Shown here: positions 22,543-30,130 of the stretch, one piece after another
Layout of the letters: each line of letters opens with the position of its first letter
Numbering within the stretch: the stretch's first letter is position 1
Source of the DNA: Actinomycetota bacterium
Lineage (GTDB): Bacteria > Actinomycetota > Thermoleophilia > Gaiellales > F1-60-MAGs149
Reading direction: 5' to 3'
Assembly: GCA_016870485.1 (NCBI GenBank)
Contig: VGBM01000017.1
Span: forward strand, 1-32,903
DNA length: 32,903 nt
Program-made: the position numbers and the translations under genes
The notes under the pieces: model-generated
Told to the model about the DNA's origin: nothing
The model's database searches: none
The model's input: only the letters and a program-made list of their open reading frames with translations

Positions 22543-23907
22543 GTGGCCGCGCGGACCGCGATCGATCGGATCTGGGACGAGCACCTCGTCGCCGACGACC
22601 TGATCTTCTGCGACCTGCATCTCGTGCAGGAGGTGTCGAGCCCGCAGGCCTTCGACGAGCTGCGCCTCGCGGGGCGCGGCGTGCGCCGCCCCGACCGCAC
22701 GGTGGCGACCGCCGACCACGCCGTCCCGACCGCGGGCCGGGCGCTGCCGATCGCGGACGACATGGCGCGCCGACAGGTCGAGGCGCTCGAGCGCAACGTC
22801 GCCGACTTCGGCGTCCCGTACCTGCGCTACCGCTCGAGCGGGCAGGGGATCGTGCACGTGATCGGCCCCGACCTCGGCCTCACGCAGCCCGGCATGACGA
22901 TCATGTGCGGCGACTCGCACACCTCGACGCACGGCGCCTTCGGGGCGCTCGCCTTCGGGATCGGCACGAGCGAGGTCGGCCACGTGCTGGCCACGCAGAC
23001 GCTCGTGCAGGTGCGCCAGCCGCAGCTGCGCGTGACCTTCGCGGGGACCCGCGGCGCGGGGGTGACCGCGAAGGACATGGTGCTGGCTCTGATCCGGCAG
23101 ATCGGGACGGCGGGCGCGACCGGGCACCTCGTCGAGTACGCGGGGCCCGCGATCGAGGTGCTCTCGATGGAGGGCCGGATGACGGTCTGCAACATGACCG
23201 TCGAGGCGGGCGCCCGCGCCGGCCTCGTGGCCGCGGACGACACGACCTTCGCCTACCTCGAGGGCCGGTCCTGCGTCCCCGCCGACTACGCCGCGGCGGT
23301 CGCGCGCTGGCGGGGCTACCGCACCGACCCGGACGCCGTCTTCGACCGGGAGGTCGTGGTCGACGTCGACGCGCTCGCCCCGACCGTCACGTGGGGCACC
23401 AACCCGGGCCAGTCCGTGCCCGTCACGGACCCCGTGCCGGAGCCGGCCGACGACGGCGACGCGCGCGCCCTCGCCTACATGGGCCTGACCGCGGGCGAGC
23501 CCCTGCTGGGCCTGCCCGTCGACCGCGTCTTCATCGGCTCGTGCACGAACGGCCGCATCGAGGACCTCGAGGCCGCCGCGGCCGTGCTCGGCGGGCGCCG
23601 CGTCAAAGACGGCGTGCGCGTGCTCGTCGTGCCCGGCTCGATGGCCGTCAAGGCGGAGGCGGAGCGGCGCGGCCTGGCCGACCTCTTCACCGCCGCGGGC
23701 GCCGAGTGGCGTGACGCCGGCTGCTCGATGTGCGTCGGCATGAACGAGGACATCCTCGCCCCCGGCGAGCGCTGCGCCTCGACCTCCAACCGCAACTTCG
23801 AGGGGCGCCAGGGGCGCCTCGGGCGCACGCACCTGATGAGCCCCGCGATGGCCGCCGCCGCGGCCGTCGAGGGCCGCATCGCGGACGTGCGGGAGCTGGT
23901 CGGCTGA
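22543..23907 (+). CDS. Aconitase-superfamily large subunit, LeuC-like
   Basis: A 454-residue protein collinear with the large subunit of 3-isopropylmalate dehydratase. It has [19 protein letters not shown], the [20 protein letters not shown] motif and three iron-sulfur ligands: C334 (GSCTNG), C394 and C397 (GCSMC). The substrate-binding end [10 protein letters not shown] is present. In leucine synthesis LeuC needs LeuD, encoded next door, but here no small subunit follows; a racemase-fold gene comes 38 bases later. It may therefore be a catabolic hydro-lyase (for example for dimethylmaleate or another 2-hydroxy-dicarboxylate) or it may pair with a distant LeuD. The start is a GTG with a TAGGAT box 6 bases upstream. 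Confidence 0.9.
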   Translation: MAARTAIDRIWDEHLVADDLIFCDLHLVQEVSSPQAFDELRLAGRGVRRPDRTVATADHAVPTAGRALPIADDMARRQVEALERNVADFGVPYLRYRSSGQGIVHVIGPDLGLTQPGMTIMCGDSHTSTHGAFGALAFGIGTSEVGHVLATQTLVQVRQPQLRVTFAGTRGAGVTAKDMVLALIRQIGTAGATGHLVEYAGPAIEVLSMEGRMTVCNMTVEAGARAGLVAADDTTFAYLEGRSCVPADYAAAVARWRGYRTDPDAVFDREVVVDVDALAPTVTWGTNPGQSVPVTDPVPEPADDGDARALAYMGLTAGEPLLGLPVDRVFIGSCTNGRIEDLEAAAAVLGGRRVKDGVRVLVVPGSMAVKAEAERRGLADLFTAAGAEWRDAGCSMCVGMNEDILAPGERCASTSNRNFEGRQGRLGRTHLMSPAMAAAAAVEGRIADVRELVG

Positions 23908-23945
23908 CGGCCGACGGAAACGACCACCAGACAGGGGAGATGGAC

Positions 23946-24716
23946 ATGGGCAAGCGGATCGCGGTCCTCGTGCCGTTCGCGTTCGACGAGACCGGCCTCG
24001 CCGGCCGGCGCGCGCAGCAGAACTCGGTCAGCTGGGGACCGGGCATCGAGTTCGAGTACGTGCCCGTCTCGGCGGGCCCCCAGTGGTACGAGAACTACCA
24101 CGACTGGATTCTCGCGGACCTCGCGATGCTCGAGTGCGCGCTGCGCATCCAGGACGCGGGCTACGACGCGATCTGCATCGACACGATGTCCGACTCGGGC
24201 GTCAACGCGATCCGCTGCGAGCTCGACATCCCCGTGATCGGCCCGGGCCGCACCTCGTACCTGACGGCGCTGATGCTCGGCAACACGTTCGGGGTGCTCA
24301 CGCAGTGGGGCCCGTGGGCGGCGATCTACAAGAAGGGCGTCGGCGAGCTCGGCCTGCTGGACAAGTGCGCCGGCATCCGCCACATCGACACGCCGCCGGA
24401 CGTCGTCAACCTGCTCGGGGGCAAGGAGGAGGTCGTGTTCCCGAAGCTCCTGGCCGCGGCCATGCAGCTCGTCGAGGAGGACGGGGCGGAGGTGATCTGC
24501 CTCGGCTCGACCACGATGCACCAGTCGCACGCCTACCTGGCCGAGCACCTGCCCGTCCCGATCATCAACCCGGGGCCCCTGTCCTACAAGATCGCGGACG
24601 CGCTGCTCGACTGCGGCCTCACGCAGAGCCGCACGGCCTACCCGAACCCGCTGGTGCCGAAGCACGCGATGATCCACGCGATGCTCGACGCCGCCAAGGC
24701 CGAGCAGGAGGGCTGA
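23946..24716 (+). CDS. Asp/Glu/hydantoin racemase-fold protein lacking catalytic cysteines
   Basis: A 256-residue protein of the Asp/Glu racemase superfamily, which includes hydantoin racemase, maleate isomerase and arylmalonate decarboxylase. The fold is recognised from IAVLVPFAFDETG, the first active-site strand YDAICIDTMSDSG, IPVIGPGRTSYLTALMLG and the second site GAEVICLGSTTMHQSHAYL. At the positions where the family has its two cysteines it has T80 and S188, so the normal two-base racemisation cannot run. ATG 23946 is preferred over ATG 23940 because AGGGGAG is then spaced correctly. It is co-transcribed with the LeuC-like gene and may act on the same substrate (inference). Confidence 0.82.
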   Translation: MGKRIAVLVPFAFDETGLAGRRAQQNSVSWGPGIEFEYVPVSAGPQWYENYHDWILADLAMLECALRIQDAGYDAICIDTMSDSGVNAIRCELDIPVIGPGRTSYLTALMLGNTFGVLTQWGPWAAIYKKGVGELGLLDKCAGIRHIDTPPDVVNLLGGKEEVVFPKLLAAAMQLVEEDGAEVICLGSTTMHQSHAYLAEHLPVPIINPGPLSYKIADALLDCGLTQSRTAYPNPLVPKHAMIHAMLDAAKAEQEG

Positions 24717-24717
24717 G

Positions 24718-25230
24718 TCAGGGCGCGTCGGGGCCGTGGCGCTCGAGCAGCGCCGCGGCCTCGGCGCTGCCCGCCGCCCGCGCGAGCACCCACCAGACGC
24801 GCGCGGCGTCCGCGCGGCCCGTGGCCAGGCAGAGCTCGCCGAGCCGGCAGGCCACGTCGCCGTCGTCGGCGTCCGCCAACACGCGGCCCGCGTCGTCGGG
24901 CGCGCAGCCGAGGAGGCCCGCGAGCTCGGCGGCCAGGCCCTCGTCGAGCGCGGCCGCCCGGCACCAGTGCGCGCGCACGCCGGGCAGGTCGGCGCGCTCC
25001 ACGGCGGCCACGCCGAGCCGCCAGCGGGCGTCGGGGTTCTCGCGCTCGGCCATCCGCCCGAGCAGGACCTGGCGGCGCGCGTCGCCCTCGGCGAGGAGCT
25101 GCAGGTGGTCGACCGCCGCGGGGCTGCCCGCCGCGGCCGCGGCCTGCCAGGCGGCCTGCGCGGCCGCGAAGTCGCCCGCCGCGTAGGCGGCGAGCCCGTC
25201 GGCCAGGAGCTGGTCGGGGTCGGGATCCAC
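24718..25230 (-). CDS. TPR/Sel1-like repeat protein
   Basis: A 170-residue, alanine-rich, all-helical protein with TPR/Sel1-like repeats: LLADGLAAYAAGDFAAAQAA and further helix pairs such as ADLPGVRAHWCRAAAL and GRADAARVWWVLARAAGS. It has no signal peptide. Such repeats mediate protein-protein contact; the partner is unknown. The GTG at 25230 has TAGCCT (25238-25243) 7 bases upstream and no ribosome site. Its stop lies one base from the stop of the convergent racemase-fold gene. Confidence 0.75.
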   Translation of the reverse strand: MDPDPDQLLADGLAAYAAGDFAAAQAAWQAAAAAGSPAAVDHLQLLAEGDARRQVLLGRMAERENPDARWRLGVAAVERADLPGVRAHWCRAAALDEGLAAELAGLLGCAPDDAGRVLADADDGDVACRLGELCLATGRADAARVWWVLARAAGSAEAAALLERHGPDAP

Positions 25231-25292
25231 GGCCGGCAGGCTACCCGCCGGCCGGCTTCCCCGGAGCGCCGGGGTGTGCGACGATCCCCCCC

Positions 25293-27188
25293 ATGGCCGA
25301 CGCCCCGCACCCGTTCTCGCCCCTGACGCCCGACGAGATCCGCGCCGCCGCCGCCCTCGCGCGCACGGCCGACGGCGCGGACGGCTGCCGCTTCATCGCG
25401 ATCGGCCTCGACGAGGCCGACAAGGAGGCGTACCACGCGTGGGTCGACGCGGGCGGCCCGCGGCCCGCGCGGCGCGCGCGGGCGTCGGTCTACGACGCGG
25501 CGCGGCAGGTGCGCGAGATCACGGTCGACCTCGACGCCGGGAGCGTGGTGGCGGACCGCCTGTTCCCGAACGCCTACCCGCCGATCACGCCCGACGAGTA
25601 CGTGGCCGTCGAGGCGTCCGTGAAGGCCGACCCGAAGATGATCGCGGCGCTCGCCGCGCGCGGCATCGACGACATGGGCGCCGTGCAGATCGACGTCCTG
25701 GCCTCCGCCAACATGGGCCACCCGCTGGACGGCAGGCACCGCTACGCCCGCGCCGTGCCGTACCTGCGCGGCCCCCTCGGCATGAACTCGTACGCGCGCC
25801 CGATCGAGAGCCTGCTCGCCCTCGTCGACCTCGACACGCACGAGATCCTCGCGATCGAGGAGTACGACACCAAGCCGATCCCGGCCGCGGACGGCGAGTA
25901 CCGCACGGGCACGCTGCCGGCCCGCACCGGCGTCAAGCCGATCGCGATCACGCAGCCCGAGGGCGTCTCCTTCACGGTGGACGGCAATCGCGTGCGCTGG
26001 TTCGACTGGGAGTTCTCGGCCTCGCTCGAGGCGCAGGACGGCCTCGTCCTCCACGACGTGCGCTTCCGCGGGCGGCGCGTCCTGCACCGCGCGTCGTGCG
26101 CCGAGATGATCGTGCCCTACGGCGATCCGCACCCGATGCACAACTGGCGCACCTACTTCGACGCCGGTGAGTACGGGCTGGGCGCCTGCACCAACTCGCT
26201 CGTCCTCGGCTGCGACTGCGTCGGCGAGATCACCTACCTCGACGCGCACCTCGCGGCGGGCGACGGCGACGTGGTCGAGATCGCGAACGCGATCTGCCTG
26301 CACGAGGAGGACCACAGCCTGCTCTGGAAGCACACCGACCACGCGACGGGGAACGTGGAGAGCCGCCGCGCGCGCCGCTTCGTCGTCAACTCGATGGCCA
26401 CGGTCGGCAACTACGACTACGCCTTCCGCTGGAACTTCGGCCTCGACGGCCACATCGAGCTCGAGGTGGAGCTGCACGGGATCATCTCGACGATGGCCCA
26501 CACGGAGGGCGAGGACCTGAAGGGCACCCAGCTCGTCGACGAGGGCCTGTCGGGGCCGCACCACCAGCACCTGTTCTGCTTCCGCCTCGACCTCGACGTC
26601 GACGGGCCGCGCAACACCGTGTGCGAGATCGAGGCCGAGCCCGTACCGACCGGCCCCGACAACCCCGAGGGCAACGCGTGGCGCTCGAAGACGACCGTGC
26701 TGCGCACGGAGTCCGAGGCGGCCCGCGACGCGAACGACCACCTCGCCCGCCAGTGGTACGTCGGCAACCCGCACGAGCGGTCGGTGGCGGGCGCGCCGCG
26801 CTCGTACCGGATCGTGCCGATGCACGGCGTGACGCCGCTCCTCGCCAGGCCCGAGGCGACGATCTACCGGCGCGCCGGCTTCGGCCGGCACACCCTCTGG
26901 GTGACGCCGTACCGCCCCGACGAGCGCAACGCGGCCGGCACGTACCCCTACGGCCGCGTCGACCAGGACGGCCTGCCCGAGTGGACGGCCGCCGACCGCG
27001 GCATCGAGGACACCGACATCGTCTGTTGGTACACTGCCGGGGTGACGCACTTCGTGCGCCCCGAGGACTGGCCGATCATGCCCGCGGCGCGCACGGGCTT
27101 CCGGCTCGAGCCCGCAGGGTTCTTCGACCGCAATCCGACCCTCGACTGGCCGGCCTCCGAGGCGGCCTGCTGCCACCGCGACGGCTGA
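25293..27188 (+). CDS. Copper amine oxidase (primary-amine oxidase)
   Basis: A 631-residue topaquinone-dependent amine oxidase that converts primary amines to aldehydes, ammonia and hydrogen peroxide. The topaquinone precursor is Y374 (TVGNYDYAF), the catalytic base D290 (TYFDAGEYG), and the copper ligands H424 and H426 (PHHQHLF) and H586 (GVTHFVRPEDWP). The spacing matches the Arthrobacter enzyme closely and the length is normal. No signal peptide is seen, so it is cytosolic. The ATG at 25293 lacks a ribosome site; GACGAT, 7 bases upstream and preceded by TGC, may be an extended -10. The stop overlaps the next start by one base. The amine it uses is unknown. Confidence 0.95.
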   Translation: MADAPHPFSPLTPDEIRAAAALARTADGADGCRFIAIGLDEADKEAYHAWVDAGGPRPARRARASVYDAARQVREITVDLDAGSVVADRLFPNAYPPITPDEYVAVEASVKADPKMIAALAARGIDDMGAVQIDVLASANMGHPLDGRHRYARAVPYLRGPLGMNSYARPIESLLALVDLDTHEILAIEEYDTKPIPAADGEYRTGTLPARTGVKPIAITQPEGVSFTVDGNRVRWFDWEFSASLEAQDGLVLHDVRFRGRRVLHRASCAEMIVPYGDPHPMHNWRTYFDAGEYGLGACTNSLVLGCDCVGEITYLDAHLAAGDGDVVEIANAICLHEEDHSLLWKHTDHATGNVESRRARRFVVNSMATVGNYDYAFRWNFGLDGHIELEVELHGIISTMAHTEGEDLKGTQLVDEGLSGPHHQHLFCFRLDLDVDGPRNTVCEIEAEPVPTGPDNPEGNAWRSKTTVLRTESEAARDANDHLARQWYVGNPHERSVAGAPRSYRIVPMHGVTPLLARPEATIYRRAGFGRHTLWVTPYRPDERNAAGTYPYGRVDQDGLPEWTAADRGIEDTDIVCWYTAGVTHFVRPEDWPIMPAARTGFRLEPAGFFDRNPTLDWPASEAACCHRDG

Positions 27189-27865
27189 TGCACTCGTCGA
27201 CCGCGCTGCAGATGGACGCCTTCGCCGTGGAGGTCGACGGCCGCCCCGCTGGGCCCGACGACGTCTGGCCCGGCTTCGACCGCCACGACCGCGTCGGCAT
27301 CGTGCTGCGCGACCCCCTCGACGCGCTCGGGGCGAGCGCCCTGATGGCGCTGTCGGTGACCGCCTTCTATGACCTGCTGCGGGCCGAGCATGGCGACGAT
27401 TACCACCGCTACGCCGACTTCTACCTGTTCGGGCAGGCCACGGACGTCGCCGACTACGGCGAGCTCGACTGGTGGCCCGACCACAAGTACGTCCAGACCG
27501 ACGCCTCCGCGGAGGCGCTCCTGCGCGCCGTCAACGACCGTGCGATTACGCGCCTCGTGGTGCCCGCGGGGCCACCGCGCGACGGTGCCCTCGAGCGCCA
27601 GACCCGCACCTCCGCGCTCGATCGGCTGCGCACGGCGATCGCCTACGACCCGCGCGGGCGCGTCGCAGGCAGCGACCTCACGATCACCGCCGACCGCGTC
27701 GTCGAGAGCTACGTCGAGGTTTTGGTGTTCGCGGGCTCGCCCTGGGTCGACGAGGCGTTCGAGCGGGAGCTGAAGGCGTGGCGCGAGACCCTGTTCGTGG
27801 CGCCCAAGTCGGCGCGGGAGACGTACCGGCGCATCGCCGTCGCGGACGCCTTGACCCTACTCTGA
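27188..27865 (+). CDS. Hypothetical protein coupled to amine oxidase
   Basis: A 225-residue cytosolic protein that I do not recognise. The N-terminal half has DAFAVEVDGRPAGPDDVWPG and ALMALSVTAFYDLLRAEHGD, then an aromatic/acidic segment YADFYLFGQATDVADYGELD. The C-terminal half has strands DLTITADRVVESYVEVLVF and a final helix region ending VAPKSARETYRRIAVADAL. The ATG at 27188 shares one base with the amine oxidase stop, so it is translated with it. A few A/T-ending codons (around 27368-27410 and 27540-27548) are unlike the neighbours. A role in maturing or assisting the oxidase is possible but unproven. Confidence 0.8.
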   Translation: MHSSTALQMDAFAVEVDGRPAGPDDVWPGFDRHDRVGIVLRDPLDALGASALMALSVTAFYDLLRAEHGDDYHRYADFYLFGQATDVADYGELDWWPDHKYVQTDASAEALLRAVNDRAITRLVVPAGPPRDGALERQTRTSALDRLRTAIAYDPRGRVAGSDLTITADRVVESYVEVLVFAGSPWVDEAFERELKAWRETLFVAPKSARETYRRIAVADALTLL

Positions 27866-27910
27866 AGCTCTACCGGGGCGCCTCTGGGTGCTACGTTCCC
27901 CCGCACGCCC

Positions 27911-28336
27911 ATGCCGACCCACCGCCGCGTCCGGCCCTTCAACACGAAGGATACCTACCCCGAGCAGAGCCTCGCGAACGACCTCTGCCAGGCCGTGGTC
28001 GCGAACGGCGTCGTCTACCTGCGCGGGCAGGTCGCGCAGGACCTCGACACGCGCGAGGACGTCGGCATCGGCGACCCCGCGGCGCAGGCCCACAAGGTGA
28101 TGGACAACGTCGAGCTCCTGCTCGGCGAGTCGGGCTCCGAGCTCGCGCACATCGTCAAGTGCGTCATCTACCTGACCGACATCCGCCACCGCGAGCCCGT
28201 CTACCGGGTGCTCGGCGAGCGCATGCCGGGCGTCTTCCCCGTCTTCACGGGGCTCGTCGTGGTGGCGCTGGCCCGCCCGACGTGGCTGGTCGAGGTCGAC
28301 GTGACCGCCGTCATCCCGGAGGGGGCGGGGGCGTGA
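27911..28336 (+). CDS. RidA (YjgF/UK114) family protein
   Basis: A 141-residue protein of the RidA superfamily. RidA itself hydrolyses reactive enamines and imines to ketones and ammonia. Family stretches are LCQAVVANGVVYLRGQVAQD, AQAHKVMDNVELLLGESGSE, HIVKCVIYLTDIRHREPVYR and the C-terminal LARPTWLVEVDVTAVIP. R122 lies near the family's active arginine, but the spacing to the final strand differs from RidA proper, so it may belong to another Rid subgroup. The ATG at 27911 lies 45 bases after the unknown gene; a TACGTT box lies at 27892-27897. It overlaps the DUF1028 gene by 4 bases. Removing imines made from amines would suit the neighbouring oxidase (inference). Confidence 0.88.
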   Translation: MPTHRRVRPFNTKDTYPEQSLANDLCQAVVANGVVYLRGQVAQDLDTREDVGIGDPAAQAHKVMDNVELLLGESGSELAHIVKCVIYLTDIRHREPVYRVLGERMPGVFPVFTGLVVVALARPTWLVEVDVTAVIPEGAGA

Positions 28337-29016
28337 CCCTCTCGCTCGTCGCCGCCGACCCGGTGGCCGGCGAGTGCGGCGTGGCGGTGATGTCCTCGAG
28401 CCCGGCGGTCGCCGCGCGCTGCGCGCACGTGCGCCCCGGCGTCGGCGCCGTCGCCTCCCAGAACGTGACCGACCCGCGGCTCGGCCCGCTGCTCCTCGAC
28501 CGCCTCGCGGCCGGCGCGGAGCCCGCGGCCGCCGTCCACGCCGTCGTGGTGGAGCAGCCCGCCGACGTGATCGCCTACCGCCAGCTCCTCGCCGTCGACC
28601 TCGACGGCCGCACCGCGATCCACTCGGGCGCCTTCGCGCTCGGCGTCGTGGGGGAGGCGACGGGTCCGTGCGCCGCGAGCGCCGGCAACCTGCTCGCCGC
28701 CGCCGACGTGCCCGACCGCGCGCTGGCCGGGTTCGCGGCCGCCACGGGCGCGCTCGCCGAGCGTCTGCTCGCCGGCCTCGAGGCGGGGGTCGCGGCGGGC
28801 GGCGAGGCGGGGCCCGTCCATTCCGCGGGGCTCGTCGTGGCCCGCGACGGCGTCGGCTGGCCCGTCGTCGACCTGCGCGTCGACTGGGCCGACGACGACC
28901 CCGTCGGGCGCCTGCGCGGGCTCTGGGAGCGCTGGCGGCCCGAGCTCGAGGGCTACGTCACGCGCGGGCTCCGGCCCGCCGAGGCGCCGTCTTTCGGCGT
29001 CCCCGGCGACGAGTAG
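28333..29016 (+). CDS. DUF1028 (putative Ntn-hydrolase) family protein
   Basis: A 227-residue DUF1028 protein. The start TLSLVAADPVAGECGVAVMS, then RPGVGAVASQNVTDPRLGPL, the stretch around IAYRQLLAVDLDGRTAIHSG and ASAGNLLAAADV match the family. DUF1028 has been placed in the Ntn-hydrolase superfamily, which uses a processed N-terminal Thr, Ser or Cys; removal of the initiator Met here would expose Thr2. No substrate is established. The GTG at 28333 overlaps the RidA-family stop by 4 bases, so both are made together and probably act on linked metabolites. Its stop forms part of the TAGGCT box of the next gene. Confidence 0.87.
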   Translation: MTLSLVAADPVAGECGVAVMSSSPAVAARCAHVRPGVGAVASQNVTDPRLGPLLLDRLAAGAEPAAAVHAVVVEQPADVIAYRQLLAVDLDGRTAIHSGAFALGVVGEATGPCAASAGNLLAAADVPDRALAGFAAATGALAERLLAGLEAGVAAGGEAGPVHSAGLVVARDGVGWPVVDLRVDWADDDPVGRLRGLWERWRPELEGYVTRGLRPAEAPSFGVPGDE

Positions 29017-29019
29017 GCT
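29014..29019 (+). promoter_or_regulatory. TAGGCT -10 box of the beta-propeller gene, overlapping a stop codon
   Basis: TAGGCT ends 6 bases before GTG 29026. Its first three bases are the stop codon of the DUF1028 gene. It suggests a leaderless transcript starting inside the operon end. No good -35 is visible. Confidence 0.4.
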
Positions 29020-29025
29020 CCGCCT

Positions 29026-30084
29026 GTGCGCCGCCCCCTCGCCCTCCTCGCCTGCCTCGCCGGCCTCGCCCTCGTGCCGGGCAGCGCGGCGGCCACCGTG
29101 GTCTACACGACCGACTGGACGCGGCTCGGCATGGCGACGGATACGGGCCGCGGCCCGGCCCCGCTCGGCGTGCGCGGCTGGGGCGCCGAGGTCTCGCCCG
29201 ACGGGCGCCTCGTGGCCTACCTGCGCGGGCCGGTCGGCGACGCCACGGCGCTCGTGGTCCGCGACCTGCAGACCGGCGCGGCCGTGACCGCGGCCCCCGC
29301 CGACGGGCAGTACGCGTCGGTGCGCGGCATCGCCTGGGCCCCCGACGCGACGGCGCTGCTCGTGGAGACGCAGACCGCGGACGCCGAGGGCTACGTGACG
29401 GGCGAGGGCCTCGCCGTCGTCGACGCCCGCACGGGCGCGCCGACCGTGATCGTGCCCGCCCGGGGCAGCCAGACGAACGGCTACGGCTGGTCGCCCGACG
29501 CCCAGCGGATCGCCTACAACCGCCAGGCCTACGCGGGCCGGATCGGCGGCGGCACCCTCTACGCGGCGGCCCGCGACGGCTCGGGCGCGACGTCGCTCGG
29601 GCGGGGCACCGACCCCGTCTGGGGCCCGCGCCTGATCGCCATCCGGCGCCACACCAGCGAGCGCTGGAACGGCGGCACCGCCTGGCACGCGCAGATCTGG
29701 ACCGTCGACCCCGCGCTCGGCGCGGCGAGCGCGCGCCAGCTGACGCGCCTGAAGCCGAGCCACCCGATGGTCTACGGGCCGTCGGTGCGCTGGTGGACGC
29801 CCGACGGGCGCACGCTCGTCGGCGGCGTCGGCGGCGAGGACTACGCGGAGCCCGCGCGCATCGACGCCGCCAGCGGGCGCATCCGCTACATCCGGCTCGG
29901 CGGCGAGCGCCAGAACGAGGCGGTCGTGGTCGGGCTGTCGGCGGACGGGGCCACCCTGCTGCTCGAGCGGGGCCTGATCGCCGGCGCCCCGACCTTCTGG
30001 ACGCTGCCCCTCGCCGGCGGCCCGGGCACGCGCTTCTTGCGCGGCGCGACGTCGGTGTCGGTGCCGGCGAGCTGGGCGCCCTGA
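29026..30084 (+). CDS. Secreted TolB/PD40-like beta-propeller protein
   Basis: A 352-residue exported protein. The signal peptide is RRPLALLACLAGLALV, with likely cleavage after GSAAA near residue 23. The mature part is built of repeated propeller blades with the PD40/TolB signature: GAEVSPDGRLVAYLRG, GIAWAPDATALLVETQ, GYGWSPDAQRIAYNRQ, WWTPDGRTLVGGVGG and GLSADGATLLLERG, about six blades. No catalytic domain is attached. The GTG at 29026 has no ribosome site and a TAGGCT box 6 bases upstream. Its role may be binding at the cell surface; the partner is unknown. Confidence 0.82.
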   Translation: MRRPLALLACLAGLALVPGSAAATVVYTTDWTRLGMATDTGRGPAPLGVRGWGAEVSPDGRLVAYLRGPVGDATALVVRDLQTGAAVTAAPADGQYASVRGIAWAPDATALLVETQTADAEGYVTGEGLAVVDARTGAPTVIVPARGSQTNGYGWSPDAQRIAYNRQAYAGRIGGGTLYAAARDGSGATSLGRGTDPVWGPRLIAIRRHTSERWNGGTAWHAQIWTVDPALGAASARQLTRLKPSHPMVYGPSVRWWTPDGRTLVGGVGGEDYAEPARIDAASGRIRYIRLGGERQNEAVVVGLSADGATLLLERGLIAGAPTFWTLPLAGGPGTRFLRGATSVSVPASWAP

Positions 30085-30096
30085 GCGCGCACGGCC

Positions 30097-30102
30097 TAGG
30101 AT
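30097..30102 (+). promoter_or_regulatory. Putative -10 box of the arginase-family gene
   Basis: TAGGAT lies 28 bases before ATG 30131, giving a leader of about 22 bases that carries the GGGGAGAGG ribosome site. A -35 element is not clear. Confidence 0.4.
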
Positions 30103-30130
30103 CCGCCTGACCGACCCGGGGAGAGGACCG

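Noticed and set aside
13570..23907. A nicotinate-type dimethylmaleate pathway built from the lyase and the LeuC-like gene
   Set aside because: The two genes are in separate transcripts, and the mutase, isomerase and small hydratase subunit of that pathway are not seen.
23475..27176. Minus-strand open frame of 1233 codons
   Set aside because: It runs opposite the LeuC-like, racemase-fold and amine oxidase genes and shows only low-complexity translation.
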